Source: an uncultured Oscillospiraceae bacterium
GTDB taxonomy: Bacteria; Bacillota; Clostridia; Oscillospirales; Acutalibacteraceae
Reading direction: 5' to 3'
Length of the DNA: 13,005 bases
Assembly: GCA_900547305.1 (NCBI GenBank)
Contig: URGH01000068.1
Span: 1 to 13,005 of the forward strand
Under the pieces are notes generated by a model, which had not been told where the DNA came from, did not search any database, and saw nothing but the letters and a program-made list of their open reading frames with translations. Below are positions 6,737 through 12,915 of the stretch, one piece after another (position 1 is the first letter of the stretch; every line of letters starts with the position of its first letter). Position numbers and translations under genes: made by a program.

Positions 6737-8221
6737 ATGGGAAAACCAACAGGATTTTTGGATTACGAGAGAGAAAACAATAAATCGGTAGAACCGCTTG
6801 AAAGAATAAAGAATTTCAATGAATTTCATTCCCCAATGCAAAAGGCGGAGCGCCAAAAACAAGGCGCGCGCTGTATGAACTGCGGCGTGCCGTTCTGCCA
6901 GTCGGCAATGAAACTCGGCGGAATGGTATCGGGCTGCCCGCTGCACAACCTTATACCCGAATGGAACGATGAAATTTTCGGCGGAAATTGGGAGTACGCC
7001 TTAGCGCGGCTTACCAAAACCGCAAGCTTCCCCGAATTTACGGGCAGGGTATGCCCCGCGCTCTGCGAGGCGGCTTGCTCCTGCGGGCTTTACGGAAGCT
7101 CGGTAACCGTTAAGGAAAACGAGCTTGCAATTATTGAAGAGGGCTACAAAAACGACTGGGTGAAGCCCCACCCGCCCGAGGTGAGAACAGGCAAGCGCGT
7201 AGCGGTGGTAGGCTCGGGTCCTTCGGGGCTTGCCTGCGCGCAGCGGCTTAACAGCCGCGGTCACAGCGTTACGGTTTACGAAAAGGACGACCGCATAGGC
7301 GGGCTTTTAATGTACGGCATACCGAATATGAAGCTTGAAAAGCAGATCGTTGACCGCCGTGTAAAGCTTATGACCGACGAGGGCATAGAGTTTAAAACCG
7401 GCGTGGACGTAGGAAAGGATATTTCCGCCGACGAGCTTTTAAAGACCTATGACGCGGTGGTGCTTTGCTGCGGTGCGGGTAATGCGCGCGACCTGAAAGC
7501 CGAAAACCGCGATATTAAGGGAATTTACTTCGCGGTTGATTTTCTTAAATCCACCACAAAGGCGCTGCTTGATAACGGGCTTAAATCGGGCTTTATATCC
7601 GCTAAGGGTAAGGACGTTGTAATTGTAGGCGGCGGCGATACGGGCAACGACTGTGTAGGTACCTGCATACGCCACGGCTGCAAATCGGTAACCCAGCTTG
7701 AAATGATGCCGAAATTACCCGACAGCAGAACTGATGCTAACCCTTGGCCGCAGTACCCGAGGGTGTGCAAAACCGATTACGGTCAAGAAGAGGCAATAGC
7801 CGTTTTCGGGCACGACCCGCGCGTTTACTGCACAACTGTTAAAGCCTTTGTGCCGGATGACGGCGGCAATATAAAGGCTGTGGTAACGGTTGAATTAAAG
7901 CCCGAAAGGGATGAAAAGACCGGCAGAACCGTTATGACGGAAATTCCCGGCAGCGAAAAAACTCTTGATTGCTCGCTCTTGCTTATAGCCGCGGGATTTT
8001 TAGGACCCAAGCCTTATATTGCAGAAGTCTTTGGGGCAGATACCGACGGGCGCAGCAATATTGCAACCGCTGAGGGCTCGTATAAAACAAGCGTTGATAA
8101 GCTTTTCACTGCGGGAGACTGCCGCCGCGGGCAGTCGCTTGTTGTGTGGGCGATAGCCGAGGGCAGAGCCGCCGCAAAGGAAATTGACGAATATTTAATG
8201 GGATATACAAATTTAGTATAA
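6737..8221 (+). CDS. gltD: Glutamate synthase small subunit (GOGAT beta, NADPH)
   Basis: This 494-residue flavoprotein takes electrons from NADPH via FAD and passes them through iron-sulfur clusters to GltB. The N-terminal part contains the cluster cysteines Cys46, Cys49, Cys54 and Cys67 (CMNCGVPFC...GCPLHN), followed by Cys106, Cys110 and Cys114 (GRVCPALCEAAC). The FAD dinucleotide fold is VVGSGPSG (157-164), the NADPH fold is VGGGDTGN (297-304), and the FAD-binding TAGDCRRGQS (458-467) lies near the C-terminus. Length and motif order match the family. AAAGGGGA precedes the ATG at normal distance and the gap to gltB is 15 nt, so the two are co-transcribed and probably made in equal amounts. 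A strong terminator starts 3 nt after the stop codon. Confidence 0.97.
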   Translation: MGKPTGFLDYERENNKSVEPLERIKNFNEFHSPMQKAERQKQGARCMNCGVPFCQSAMKLGGMVSGCPLHNLIPEWNDEIFGGNWEYALARLTKTASFPEFTGRVCPALCEAACSCGLYGSSVTVKENELAIIEEGYKNDWVKPHPPEVRTGKRVAVVGSGPSGLACAQRLNSRGHSVTVYEKDDRIGGLLMYGIPNMKLEKQIVDRRVKLMTDEGIEFKTGVDVGKDISADELLKTYDAVVLCCGAGNARDLKAENRDIKGIYFAVDFLKSTTKALLDNGLKSGFISAKGKDVVIVGGGDTGNDCVGTCIRHGCKSVTQLEMMPKLPDSRTDANPWPQYPRVCKTDYGQEEAIAVFGHDPRVYCTTVKAFVPDDGGNIKAVVTVELKPERDEKTGRTVMTEIPGSEKTLDCSLLLIAAGFLGPKPYIAEVFGADTDGRSNIATAEGSYKTSVDKLFTAGDCRRGQSLVVWAIAEGRAAAKEIDEYLMGYTNLV

Positions 8222-8223
8222 TG

Positions 8224-8265
8224 AAATACCCGCATAGGCAAGCTGAAAACCTATGCGGGTATTTT
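8224..8265 (+). terminator. Intrinsic terminator of gltBD
   Basis: 8224-8238 pairs perfectly with 8250-8264 (15 bp, core ACCCGCATAGG/CCTATGCGGGT) around an 11-nt loop, with TATTTT at the 3' edge. The T-run is short, but the stem is long and GC-rich in its middle. It lies immediately after gltD and ahead of the bioY promoter. Confidence 0.85.
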
Positions 8266-8292
8266 AAATCATTCGGTAATTTAATACGACGA

Positions 8293-8324
8293 TTGTCAAC
8301 CTAAATTTATTTTTAGGTTGACAA
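8293..8324. promoter_or_regulatory. BirA operator controlling bioY
   Basis: TTGTCAACC (8293-8301), 14 nt, and GGTTGACAA (8316-8324) form the classic biotin operator, half-sites related to TTGTTAACC/GGTTAACAA with the usual 14-16 nt spacing. The inverted repeat extends to 13 bp on each side. The right half contains the -35 box of the bioY promoter, so BirA with biotinyl-AMP would exclude RNA polymerase. This predicts a BirA with an N-terminal DNA-binding domain elsewhere in the genome. Confidence 0.9.
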
Positions 8325-8346
8325 TTTCACTTTTATGATTTACAAT
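8318..8346 (+). promoter_or_regulatory. Promoter of bioY
   Basis: TTGACA (8318-8323) is the outer part of the operator half-site, followed by a 17-nt spacer and TACAAT (8341-8346). The start near 8353 gives a leader of only about 17 nt, leaving room for the ribosome binding site AAGGGGA (8356-8362) but not for a riboswitch. Confidence 0.85.
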
Positions 8347-8369
8347 ATCACAAGTAAGGGGATGTTGTA

Positions 8370-8918
8370 ATGAAAGAAAACACAAGAAAAAGAACATTAA
8401 ATCTAATTATGGCTGCGCTTTTTACCGCCATTACCGCCGTGCTTTCGCAAACGGCTATACCTACGCCGTTTGATGTGCCGCTTACTCTGCAAACCTTTGC
8501 GGTGGCGCTTTGCGGCTATGCACTGGGCGTTAAATGGGGACTTGCCTCAATTGTTACATATATACTTTTAGGCGTGTGCGGCGTGCCTGTGTTTTCAGGC
8601 TTTAAGAGCGGCGCACAGGTGCTTTTCGGGGCTACGGGCGGTTTTATTTTCGGCTTTTTATTTCTGGCGGCGCTTTGCGGCACTGCGGGAATAATTAAAA
8701 ATAAATATTTAAAAATACTGCCGGGGTTTTTCGGGCTTGCCGTTTGCCACCTTTTAGGCACGGCGCAGTATGCGGTTATTTACAAAATGTCGTTTATACC
8801 GTCGTTTCTGCTCGTTTCCGCTCCCTACCTTTTAAAGGACGCGGTATCTGTTGCGGCGGCGTTTTTACTGGCGGTTTATATTAAGCGGCTGTTTGTAAAG
8901 TTACATATATCGGCATAG
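8370..8918 (+). CDS. bioY: Biotin uptake S component BioY
   Basis: This 182-residue membrane protein binds biotin outside the cell and delivers it inward as the S component of an energy-coupling-factor transporter. It shows the BioY pattern: about six hydrophobic segments, IPTPFDVPLTLQTFAV (30-45) after the first helix, GVPVFSGFKSG (71-81) and LFGATGGFIFGF (85-96) in the core, and PYLLKDAVS (152-160) near the end. No EcfA or EcfT gene is in the window, so it would work with a shared ECF module or alone. The start has AAGGGGA seven bases upstream. The BirA operator over its promoter independently supports the biotin assignment. No strong terminator is visible in the 15-nt gap before the convergent hydrolase gene. 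Confidence 0.96.
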   Translation: MKENTRKRTLNLIMAALFTAITAVLSQTAIPTPFDVPLTLQTFAVALCGYALGVKWGLASIVTYILLGVCGVPVFSGFKSGAQVLFGATGGFIFGFLFLAALCGTAGIIKNKYLKILPGFFGLAVCHLLGTAQYAVIYKMSFIPSFLLVSAPYLLKDAVSVAAAFLLAVYIKRLFVKLHISA

Positions 8919-8933
8919 ACCGACCGCTTTAAA

Positions 8934-9620
8934 TTAATTCAGGGAACCGAGGAATTTTTCAACCTCTCTGTTAAACTCAACGCTGTTTGTTTTTGCGATT
9001 GAATGACCGCCCTTTAAAAAGCACAGCCTTGAATCGGGCAGAGAAGAGGCTATAAGCTTTGTATGCTTTTCCTTTATTACATCAAGCGTTCCGGCAATTA
9101 CAAGCACAGGGCATTTAATGCTTTCAAGCTCTTCGGGGCGTATATTCGGTTGCCTTGCCATTAAATAAAGCAATTCTTTGCGTCTTATCGCTCGGCGGCT
9201 GAAGCATGAAGCAAGCCCGAAAACGGCGTACAGCGCTTTGACAGGAATTAAAAAAGATTTTTTAAGCCCCGAGGGGAAAAGGTTTGCGCCGTTGAGCACC
9301 AGGCTTATGACCCTTTCGGGGTATTTTAGCGCAAAAATAACGGCGATATTGCCGCCGTCGGAAAATCCCAGTATATTTGCTTTTTTAATATTAAGGTTGT
9401 CAAGCAGGTTTAAAAGGTCTTCGGCAAAGGTTTCAAGGGTAAAGGGCTTGTTTCCGCGCGGGGATGAGCCGTGACCCCTCGTATCTACCGCTATTACGCG
9501 GTATTCCTTTGAAAAATGCTCGAACTGATTTACAAAATAGCCGCTGTTCTCTCCGTTGCCGTGGAGCAGAACAAGCGGCGTGCCGTAGCCCTTTTCCGTG
9601 TAATTAAGAGCAAAGCTCAT
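8934..9620 (-). CDS. Alpha/beta-fold hydrolase
   Basis: This 228-residue protein is a probable cytosolic serine hydrolase; no signal peptide is seen. HGNGENS (20-26) supplies the oxyanion loop, GFSDGG (85-90) the nucleophile elbow with Ser87, Asp180 (in AGTLD) the acid, and His206 (in KGGHS) the base, so the triad is complete. DTRGHGSS (46-53) is typical of the pimeloyl-ACP esterase, haloperoxidase and meta-cleavage hydrolase type. The short cap, about residues 115-165, is basic. The substrate is not readable. It starts within the stop codon of the metalloregulator (ATGA, 4-nt overlap) behind AGGGGA, so the pair is translationally coupled. Proximity to bioY invites the idea of a BioH-like role, but the genes converge and nothing else supports it. 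Confidence 0.88.
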   Translation of the reverse strand: MSFALNYTEKGYGTPLVLLHGNGENSGYFVNQFEHFSKEYRVIAVDTRGHGSSPRGNKPFTLETFAEDLLNLLDNLNIKKANILGFSDGGNIAVIFALKYPERVISLVLNGANLFPSGLKKSFLIPVKALYAVFGLASCFSRRAIRRKELLYLMARQPNIRPEELESIKCPVLVIAGTLDVIKEKHTKLIASSLPDSRLCFLKGGHSIAKTNSVEFNREVEKFLGSLN

Positions 9621-9994
9621 TGTTGTTCCCCTAATGTTTTAATATGTTTTTTAAGAGCGTCAAAGGTTTTATCGCATATATTATGTTCAATTTTGCAGGC
9701 GTCAGCCGCGGCTGTTTCATCATCAACGCCGATCTTCTTTAAAAATTCGGTCAGCACATTGTGCCGCTCATAAATTTTACCCGCTATCTCCTCCCCCGCG
9801 TCGGTAAGGGTAATATACCCGCCGCCGTCAACCGTTATATATCCGCCCTCTTTTAAAAGACCTATCGCGCGGCTTACGCTCGGTTTTGAGAAATTCATAT
9901 ATTCGCTTACATCAATAGAACGCACACAACCGATTTTGCGGCTTAATATAAGTATTGTTTCGAGATACATCTCTCCCGATTCCTGAAGATGCAT
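9617..9994 (-). CDS. DtxR/MntR-family metal-dependent regulator, short form
   Basis: This 125-residue regulator has an N-terminal winged helix (about 5-65, with SKPSVSRAIGLLKEGGYI as the recognition region) and a helical dimerisation domain (about 70-120), but no SH3-like third domain, the length class of MntR. The metal ligands are instructive: Met9 (in GEMYLET) and Cys100-Glu103-His104 (CKIEH) match DtxR/IdeR Met10, Cys102, Glu105 and His106, whereas MntR has Asp8 and Glu99 at the Met and Cys places. His78 is present (MntR His77/DtxR His79); the position of DtxR His98 is Ala. I infer iron rather than manganese sensing. AAAGGAG lies 7 nt before the ATG. The gene has its own promoter downstream of greA and is coupled to the hydrolase. 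Confidence 0.9.
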   Translation of the reverse strand: MHLQESGEMYLETILILSRKIGCVRSIDVSEYMNFSKPSVSRAIGLLKEGGYITVDGGGYITLTDAGEEIAGKIYERHNVLTEFLKKIGVDDETAAADACKIEHNICDKTFDALKKHIKTLGEQQ

Positions 9995-10018
9995 ACTAAC
10001 GCTCCTTTTAGGTTGTAT

Positions 10019-10054
10019 ATATTATATAATATCACACTGCGCGGTTTAAAACAA
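10019..10054 (-). promoter_or_regulatory. Promoter and AT palindrome of the metalloregulator gene
   Basis: On the minus strand TTGTTT (10054-10049), a 17-nt spacer and TATTAT (10031-10026) form a plausible promoter. The -10 box lies within ATATTATATAATAT, a perfect 14-bp palindrome (10019-10032). It could be an autoregulatory site, but AT-only palindromes arise easily by chance. Confidence 0.55.
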
Positions 10055-10067
10055 GTATAATTTGCGT

Positions 10068-10571
10068 TTAATATTTGCGGATTTCAAGGCTTGCGTCGTC
10101 GGTGCCCTTTTCAATTGAGCGTATTACAATATAGTAACCGTAATCGTCATCCACCTTAACATACACTCGGTCGCCCGTTTTTCTGCCCATAAGCGCCTTG
10201 CCCATAGGCGAAAAGCGGCTTATAAGCCTTTCAAGCGAATTTTGCCTGAGCGATGTTACTATGCGCACCTTTTCCACCGCGTCGTCCTCTTCAACATAGT
10301 ATTCCACCGTGTCGAATATTCCCACTTCGTCCGGGCGGCTTTCGGGGTTTATGACCTTGGCGGTTTTAATCATATTGCGCAAATACCTTATTCGGCTTTC
10401 ATTTTTGCCACGCTCGCGCTTTGCGGCGTGATACTCGGCGTTTTCGCTCAAGTCCCCGAAACTGCGGGTGAACTTTACTTCCTCTAAAATTTTAGGGCGT
10501 ACCACCGTTATGCGGTATTCAAGTTCCTCCTTCATTTTGTCAATATCAACCTTGGTCAATTCATCGTACAT
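10068..10571 (-). CDS. greA: Transcription elongation factor GreA
   Basis: This 167-residue protein rescues backtracked RNA polymerase by stimulating transcript cleavage through the secondary channel. The N-terminal coiled coil (about 8-80) carries the tip motif GDLSENAEYHAAK (39-51), with the acidic residues Asp40 and Glu43 that hold the catalytic magnesium. The C-terminal FKBP-like domain (about 85-167) contains SPMGKALMGRKTGDRV, the family's usual closing motif. Length is slightly above the typical 158. GAGGT lies about 7 nt before the ATG. An intrinsic terminator ends only 17 nt upstream of the gene, and I see no promoter between them. The metalloregulator gene follows after 73 nt with no obvious terminator between. 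Confidence 0.96.
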   Translation of the reverse strand: MYDELTKVDIDKMKEELEYRITVVRPKILEEVKFTRSFGDLSENAEYHAAKRERGKNESRIRYLRNMIKTAKVINPESRPDEVGIFDTVEYYVEEDDAVEKVRIVTSLRQNSLERLISRFSPMGKALMGRKTGDRVYVKVDDDYGYYIVIRSIEKGTDDASLEIRKY

Positions 10572-10588
10572 AGCAATACCTCAACTTT

Positions 10589-10623
10589 AAAACGCCCCGC
10601 CGAAAAACGGCAAGGGGCGTTTT
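10589..10623 (-). terminator. Intrinsic terminator between corC-like gene and greA
   Basis: AAAACGCCCC (10589-10598) pairs with GGGGCGTTTT (10614-10623), continued inward by GCCG/CGGC beside a 2-nt bulge, with a 5-nt loop. In the minus direction the stem ends in TTTT. It sits 9 nt after the CorC-like stop codon and 17 nt before greA. On the plus strand the T-run is also present, but no gene reads toward it. Confidence 0.8.
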
Positions 10624-10632
10624 ACTTTATAT

Positions 10633-11961
10633 TTATTCCGCGTGCGTTTCTTCCGTTTCGCGGCTTTCGGTTTTCACCTCAACGGTTATTTCGTGGGTCA
10701 TAATATCATCCGCCTTGGTAACGGTGATTACAAGATTTTTAAATTCCAGCTTATAGCCGACTTCCGGTATTGATCCGGTCATTTCGGTGAGCCAACCGTT
10801 TACGGTGGTCGCGTCGGTTTCAAGCTCATCGTCGTCTATCGAGAAATACTCCTTAAAGTCCTCAATAGACGCGGTGGAAAGCACACGGTATGAGTTATCC
10901 CCGATTTTTGAAAATTCGGTTATTTCCTCGTCGCGTTCATCCCATATTTCGCCCACAAGCTCTTCAAGAATATCCTCCATTGTAACAATTCCGGCTGTCT
11001 CGCCATATTCGTTAACCACAACCACCATATGCGCGTGGGTCTTCTGCATATCCTTGAAAAGTGAATCAAGGCTTACGGTTTCGGGCACATATTCGGGCTG
11101 ATGAAGTATGGATTTAATGTCAAAATTCGGCTCTGTGCGCTTAATTAAATAATCGCGGGTGTGAAGTATACCCACTATATGGTCAATATCGTCGTTATAA
11201 ACCGGTATGCGCGAATAGCCCTCCTCGTCAATAAGCTCAATTATTTCCTTATCGGTACTCTCAAGCGAGACGGAAACAATGGACTTGCGCGAGGTCATAA
11301 CATTTTCTGCGGTAAGCGTATCGAGCTTGAAAACGTTTTTAATATACTCAATATCGTTTTCATTAAGCGAGCCCTCGTCCGCTCCCGCGTCAAGCATAAG
11401 CACAATATCTTCCTCGGAAACGGGTTCGTCCTTTTCGCGCGGGTCAATGCCTATAAGCCGCAGCACCGCGTTTGTTGAAACGGTCAAAAACCAAATTATC
11501 GGTTTCAGTACCGCCGCTAAAAACGAAATAATGCCGCAAACGCCGTTTGCCAGCTTTTCCTTATGCTTCATTGCTATTCTTTTGGGAACAAGCTCGCCCA
11601 AAATAAGCGTAAAATAAGAAAGAATAATTGTTATAAGCACTACCGATACGGTATTAACGGTGCCTGTGTACTTTTCGGAAATTCCGAAAGCATTAATAAT
11701 CTTAGCCGAAAAGCCCTCTGCAAAGTTATCCGCCGCAAAAGCCGAACCCAAAAAGCCCGCTAAGGTAATGCCTATTTGAATTGTGGAAAGGAAACGCGTG
11801 GGCTCTTCAATTATTTTCAGCATTTTAGCGGCCTTTTTATCGCCCTCTTCCGCCTGCGCGCGCACCTTTTTCTCGTTTATGGATATTACCGCTATCTCTG
11901 TAGCGGCGAAAAATGCGTTAAGAAAAATAAGTATAAGCTGTAATAACAGTTGTTTTAACAT
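10633..11961 (-). CDS. CNNM/CBS/CorC_HlyC transmembrane protein (hemolysin-like family)
   Basis: This 442-residue membrane protein belongs to the family historically called hemolysins, whose members are linked to magnesium or cobalt efflux and resistance. The CNNM (DUF21) membrane domain covers about 1-190, with LNAFFAATEIAVISI at the start, further hydrophobic stretches near 60-78, 103-125 and 140-170, and the conserved GELVPKR (122-128). A CBS pair follows (about 217-275 from VMTSRKS, and 283-340 including YGETAGIVTMEDILEELVGEI), which in relatives binds adenine nucleotides. The CorC_HlyC domain is about 350-428, followed by an acidic Glu/Thr-rich tail. The best ribosome site, GGAGG, ends 13 nt before the ATG, longer than usual, and no alternative in-frame start exists nearer. 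The transported ion cannot be read from sequence. A leader of about 175 nt and a putative response-regulator site precede it. Confidence 0.93.
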   Translation of the reverse strand: MLKQLLLQLILIFLNAFFAATEIAVISINEKKVRAQAEEGDKKAAKMLKIIEEPTRFLSTIQIGITLAGFLGSAFAADNFAEGFSAKIINAFGISEKYTGTVNTVSVVLITIILSYFTLILGELVPKRIAMKHKEKLANGVCGIISFLAAVLKPIIWFLTVSTNAVLRLIGIDPREKDEPVSEEDIVLMLDAGADEGSLNENDIEYIKNVFKLDTLTAENVMTSRKSIVSVSLESTDKEIIELIDEEGYSRIPVYNDDIDHIVGILHTRDYLIKRTEPNFDIKSILHQPEYVPETVSLDSLFKDMQKTHAHMVVVVNEYGETAGIVTMEDILEELVGEIWDERDEEITEFSKIGDNSYRVLSTASIEDFKEYFSIDDDELETDATTVNGWLTEMTGSIPEVGYKLEFKNLVITVTKADDIMTHEITVEVKTESRETEETHAE

Positions 11962-12137
11962 TTGTAAGAATTTACCTCCGTTTTTAATTCATATATCGTT
12001 TGCACGTTTTCTCAATTGCGCATTTGACGCCCGGCAACCGAGGTATGAATTTTATACGCGCGGTAATTCTTTAAATACAATTCCCTGCTACTTCGGGGAA
12101 GCGGATCCACAAAACCATCTCCTTTAAATATATATAC
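11962..12137 (-). promoter_or_regulatory. Long structured 5' leader of the CorC-like gene
   Basis: If transcription begins near 12137 the leader is about 175 nt. On the minus strand a hairpin at 12042-12011 pairs CTCGGTTGC with GCAATTGAG (9 bp, two G-U wobbles) and encloses GCGT/ATGC with another wobble. All three wobbles would be C-A mismatches on the other strand, so the fold favours RNA from this strand. Smaller pairs, TTCCC/GGGAA and GAATT/AATTC, lie upstream in the leader. I compared it by eye with M-box, yybP-ykoY, fluoride, c-di-AMP and FMN consensus sequences and found no convincing match. Confidence 0.4.
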
Positions 12138-12143
12138 ATTTCA

Positions 12144-12149
12144 ATTATA
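12144..12149 (-). promoter_or_regulatory. Candidate -10 box of the CorC-like gene
   Basis: TATAAT on the minus strand is a perfect -10 box. At 17-nt spacing the -35 position reads CCGTTT, a poor match, and falls in the tandem repeats at 12158-12178. That arrangement is typical of a promoter that needs an activator bound at -35. Confidence 0.5.
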
Positions 12150-12157
12150 CATAAATC

Positions 12158-12178
12158 ACGGTAAAGAAACGGTAAAGA
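12158..12178. promoter_or_regulatory. Tandem 10-bp direct repeats, probable response-regulator site
   Basis: ACGGTAAAGA occurs twice, at 12158-12167 and 12169-12178, a period of 11 bp or one helical turn. OmpR/PhoB-family regulators bind as head-to-tail dimers to direct repeats of this period. The site ends 5 bp before the -35 box of the response-regulator gene and covers the -35 region of the divergent CorC-like gene. Autoregulation and control of the neighbour are inferred from position. Confidence 0.65.
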
Positions 12179-12183
12179 TTTTA

Positions 12184-12212
12184 TTGCAAACCGCTGTTTT
12201 ATGCTGTATAAT
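12184..12212 (+). promoter_or_regulatory. Promoter of the response-regulator gene
   Basis: TTGCAA (12184-12189), a 17-nt spacer and TATAAT (12207-12212). The expected start is close to 12219, which leaves only about 10 nt before the ATG at 12229. Confidence 0.75.
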
Positions 12213-12228
12213 ATAATCGGTGGTAAAT

Positions 12229-12915
12229 ATGAGCAATAATAAATACAAAATTTTAATTGCCGATACGGATATAAAGGCACGCAAAGAGCTGTCGGAACTG
12301 CTTGAAAGCAACGGATATAAGGTTATAACGTCGGCAACCGCGGGTGAGACTGCGCTGATGTTAAAGTCCTACACGCCCGATGTTATAATTTCCGAATTAT
12401 TCCTGTCCGGCATGGGCGGAGCGCGCCTGATTGAGGAAATAGAAAAAATATCGGCCGCACCCGTAATAATCCTCTCACATATCGGCAGCACAGCCGATAA
12501 GGTTGCGGCGCTTGACGCGGGAGCAAACGACTATATATCAAAACCGTATAGCCCGTTGGAGCTTTTGGCTCGGATACGGGTAGCCATTCGGAATAACTAC
12601 AGACTATTAGGCGGCGGAAAAGGTGAATTTGCAAGCCGCATATTAAAAATCAATTACGCGGCGCGCCGCGTTTTCGTGAACGAAACAGAAATAAATCTTA
12701 CGCAAAACGAGTATAATATCTTGGCTTTGCTGACCCTTAACAGCGGCAAGGTTATGACATACCGAGAAATTATCAAGGCAATTTGGGGAGATTACTCAAA
12801 CCGCGGCAGCATAAAAAGGCTGCAGGTCAACATTGCCAACATACGCAAAAAAAGCGATACGGAAAACCTGATTATAAACGAACCCGGCGTTGGCTACAGA
12901 ATAGACCGCGAGTAG
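12229..12915 (+). CDS. OmpR/KdpE-like response regulator with atypical receiver (Asp to Glu)
   Basis: This 228-residue DNA-binding protein has a receiver domain (about 6-120) and an OmpR-type winged helix (about 130-226, ending INEPGVGYRI). In the receiver Lys105 (SKPY) is conserved and Ser83 stands for the usual Thr, but the phospho-acceptor position reads SELFL with Glu56 where Asp is expected. The second Asp of the acidic pocket is Thr13 (ADTD, 11-14). Phosphorylation by the normal route is therefore unlikely; Glu may mimic the phosphorylated state. The winged helix resembles KdpE. I prefer ATG 12229 to the in-frame GTG at 12220: GGTGG precedes the ATG, whereas the GTG would sit at the transcript's 5' end. 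No histidine kinase gene is in the window. Tandem repeats upstream suggest it binds its own promoter and that of the CorC-like gene. Confidence 0.92.
   Translation: MSNNKYKILIADTDIKARKELSELLESNGYKVITSATAGETALMLKSYTPDVIISELFLSGMGGARLIEEIEKISAAPVIILSHIGSTADKVAALDAGANDYISKPYSPLELLARIRVAIRNNYRLLGGGKGEFASRILKINYAARRVFVNETEINLTQNEYNILALLTLNSGKVMTYREIIKAIWGDYSNRGSIKRLQVNIANIRKKSDTENLIINEPGVGYRIDRE

Noticed and set aside
8225..8369. Riboswitch ahead of bioY
   Set aside because: The predicted transcript leader is about 17 nt and the inverted repeat lies upstream of the start, which fits a DNA operator instead.
8880..8935. Bidirectional terminator between bioY and the hydrolase
   Set aside because: Only weak pairings (4-6 bp, one with a long loop) and no clear T-run are present.
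8934..9620. BioH-like role for the hydrolase because of nearby bioY
   Set aside because: The genes converge, are not co-transcribed, and the hydrolase is instead coupled to the metalloregulator; no BirA site precedes it.
12071..12280. Minus-strand 69-codon frame, and a 15-codon peptide starting at an ATG in the corC leader
   Set aside because: AAAGGAG directly touches the ATG with no spacing, and the longer frame overlaps the divergent promoter and the start of the response-regulator gene.
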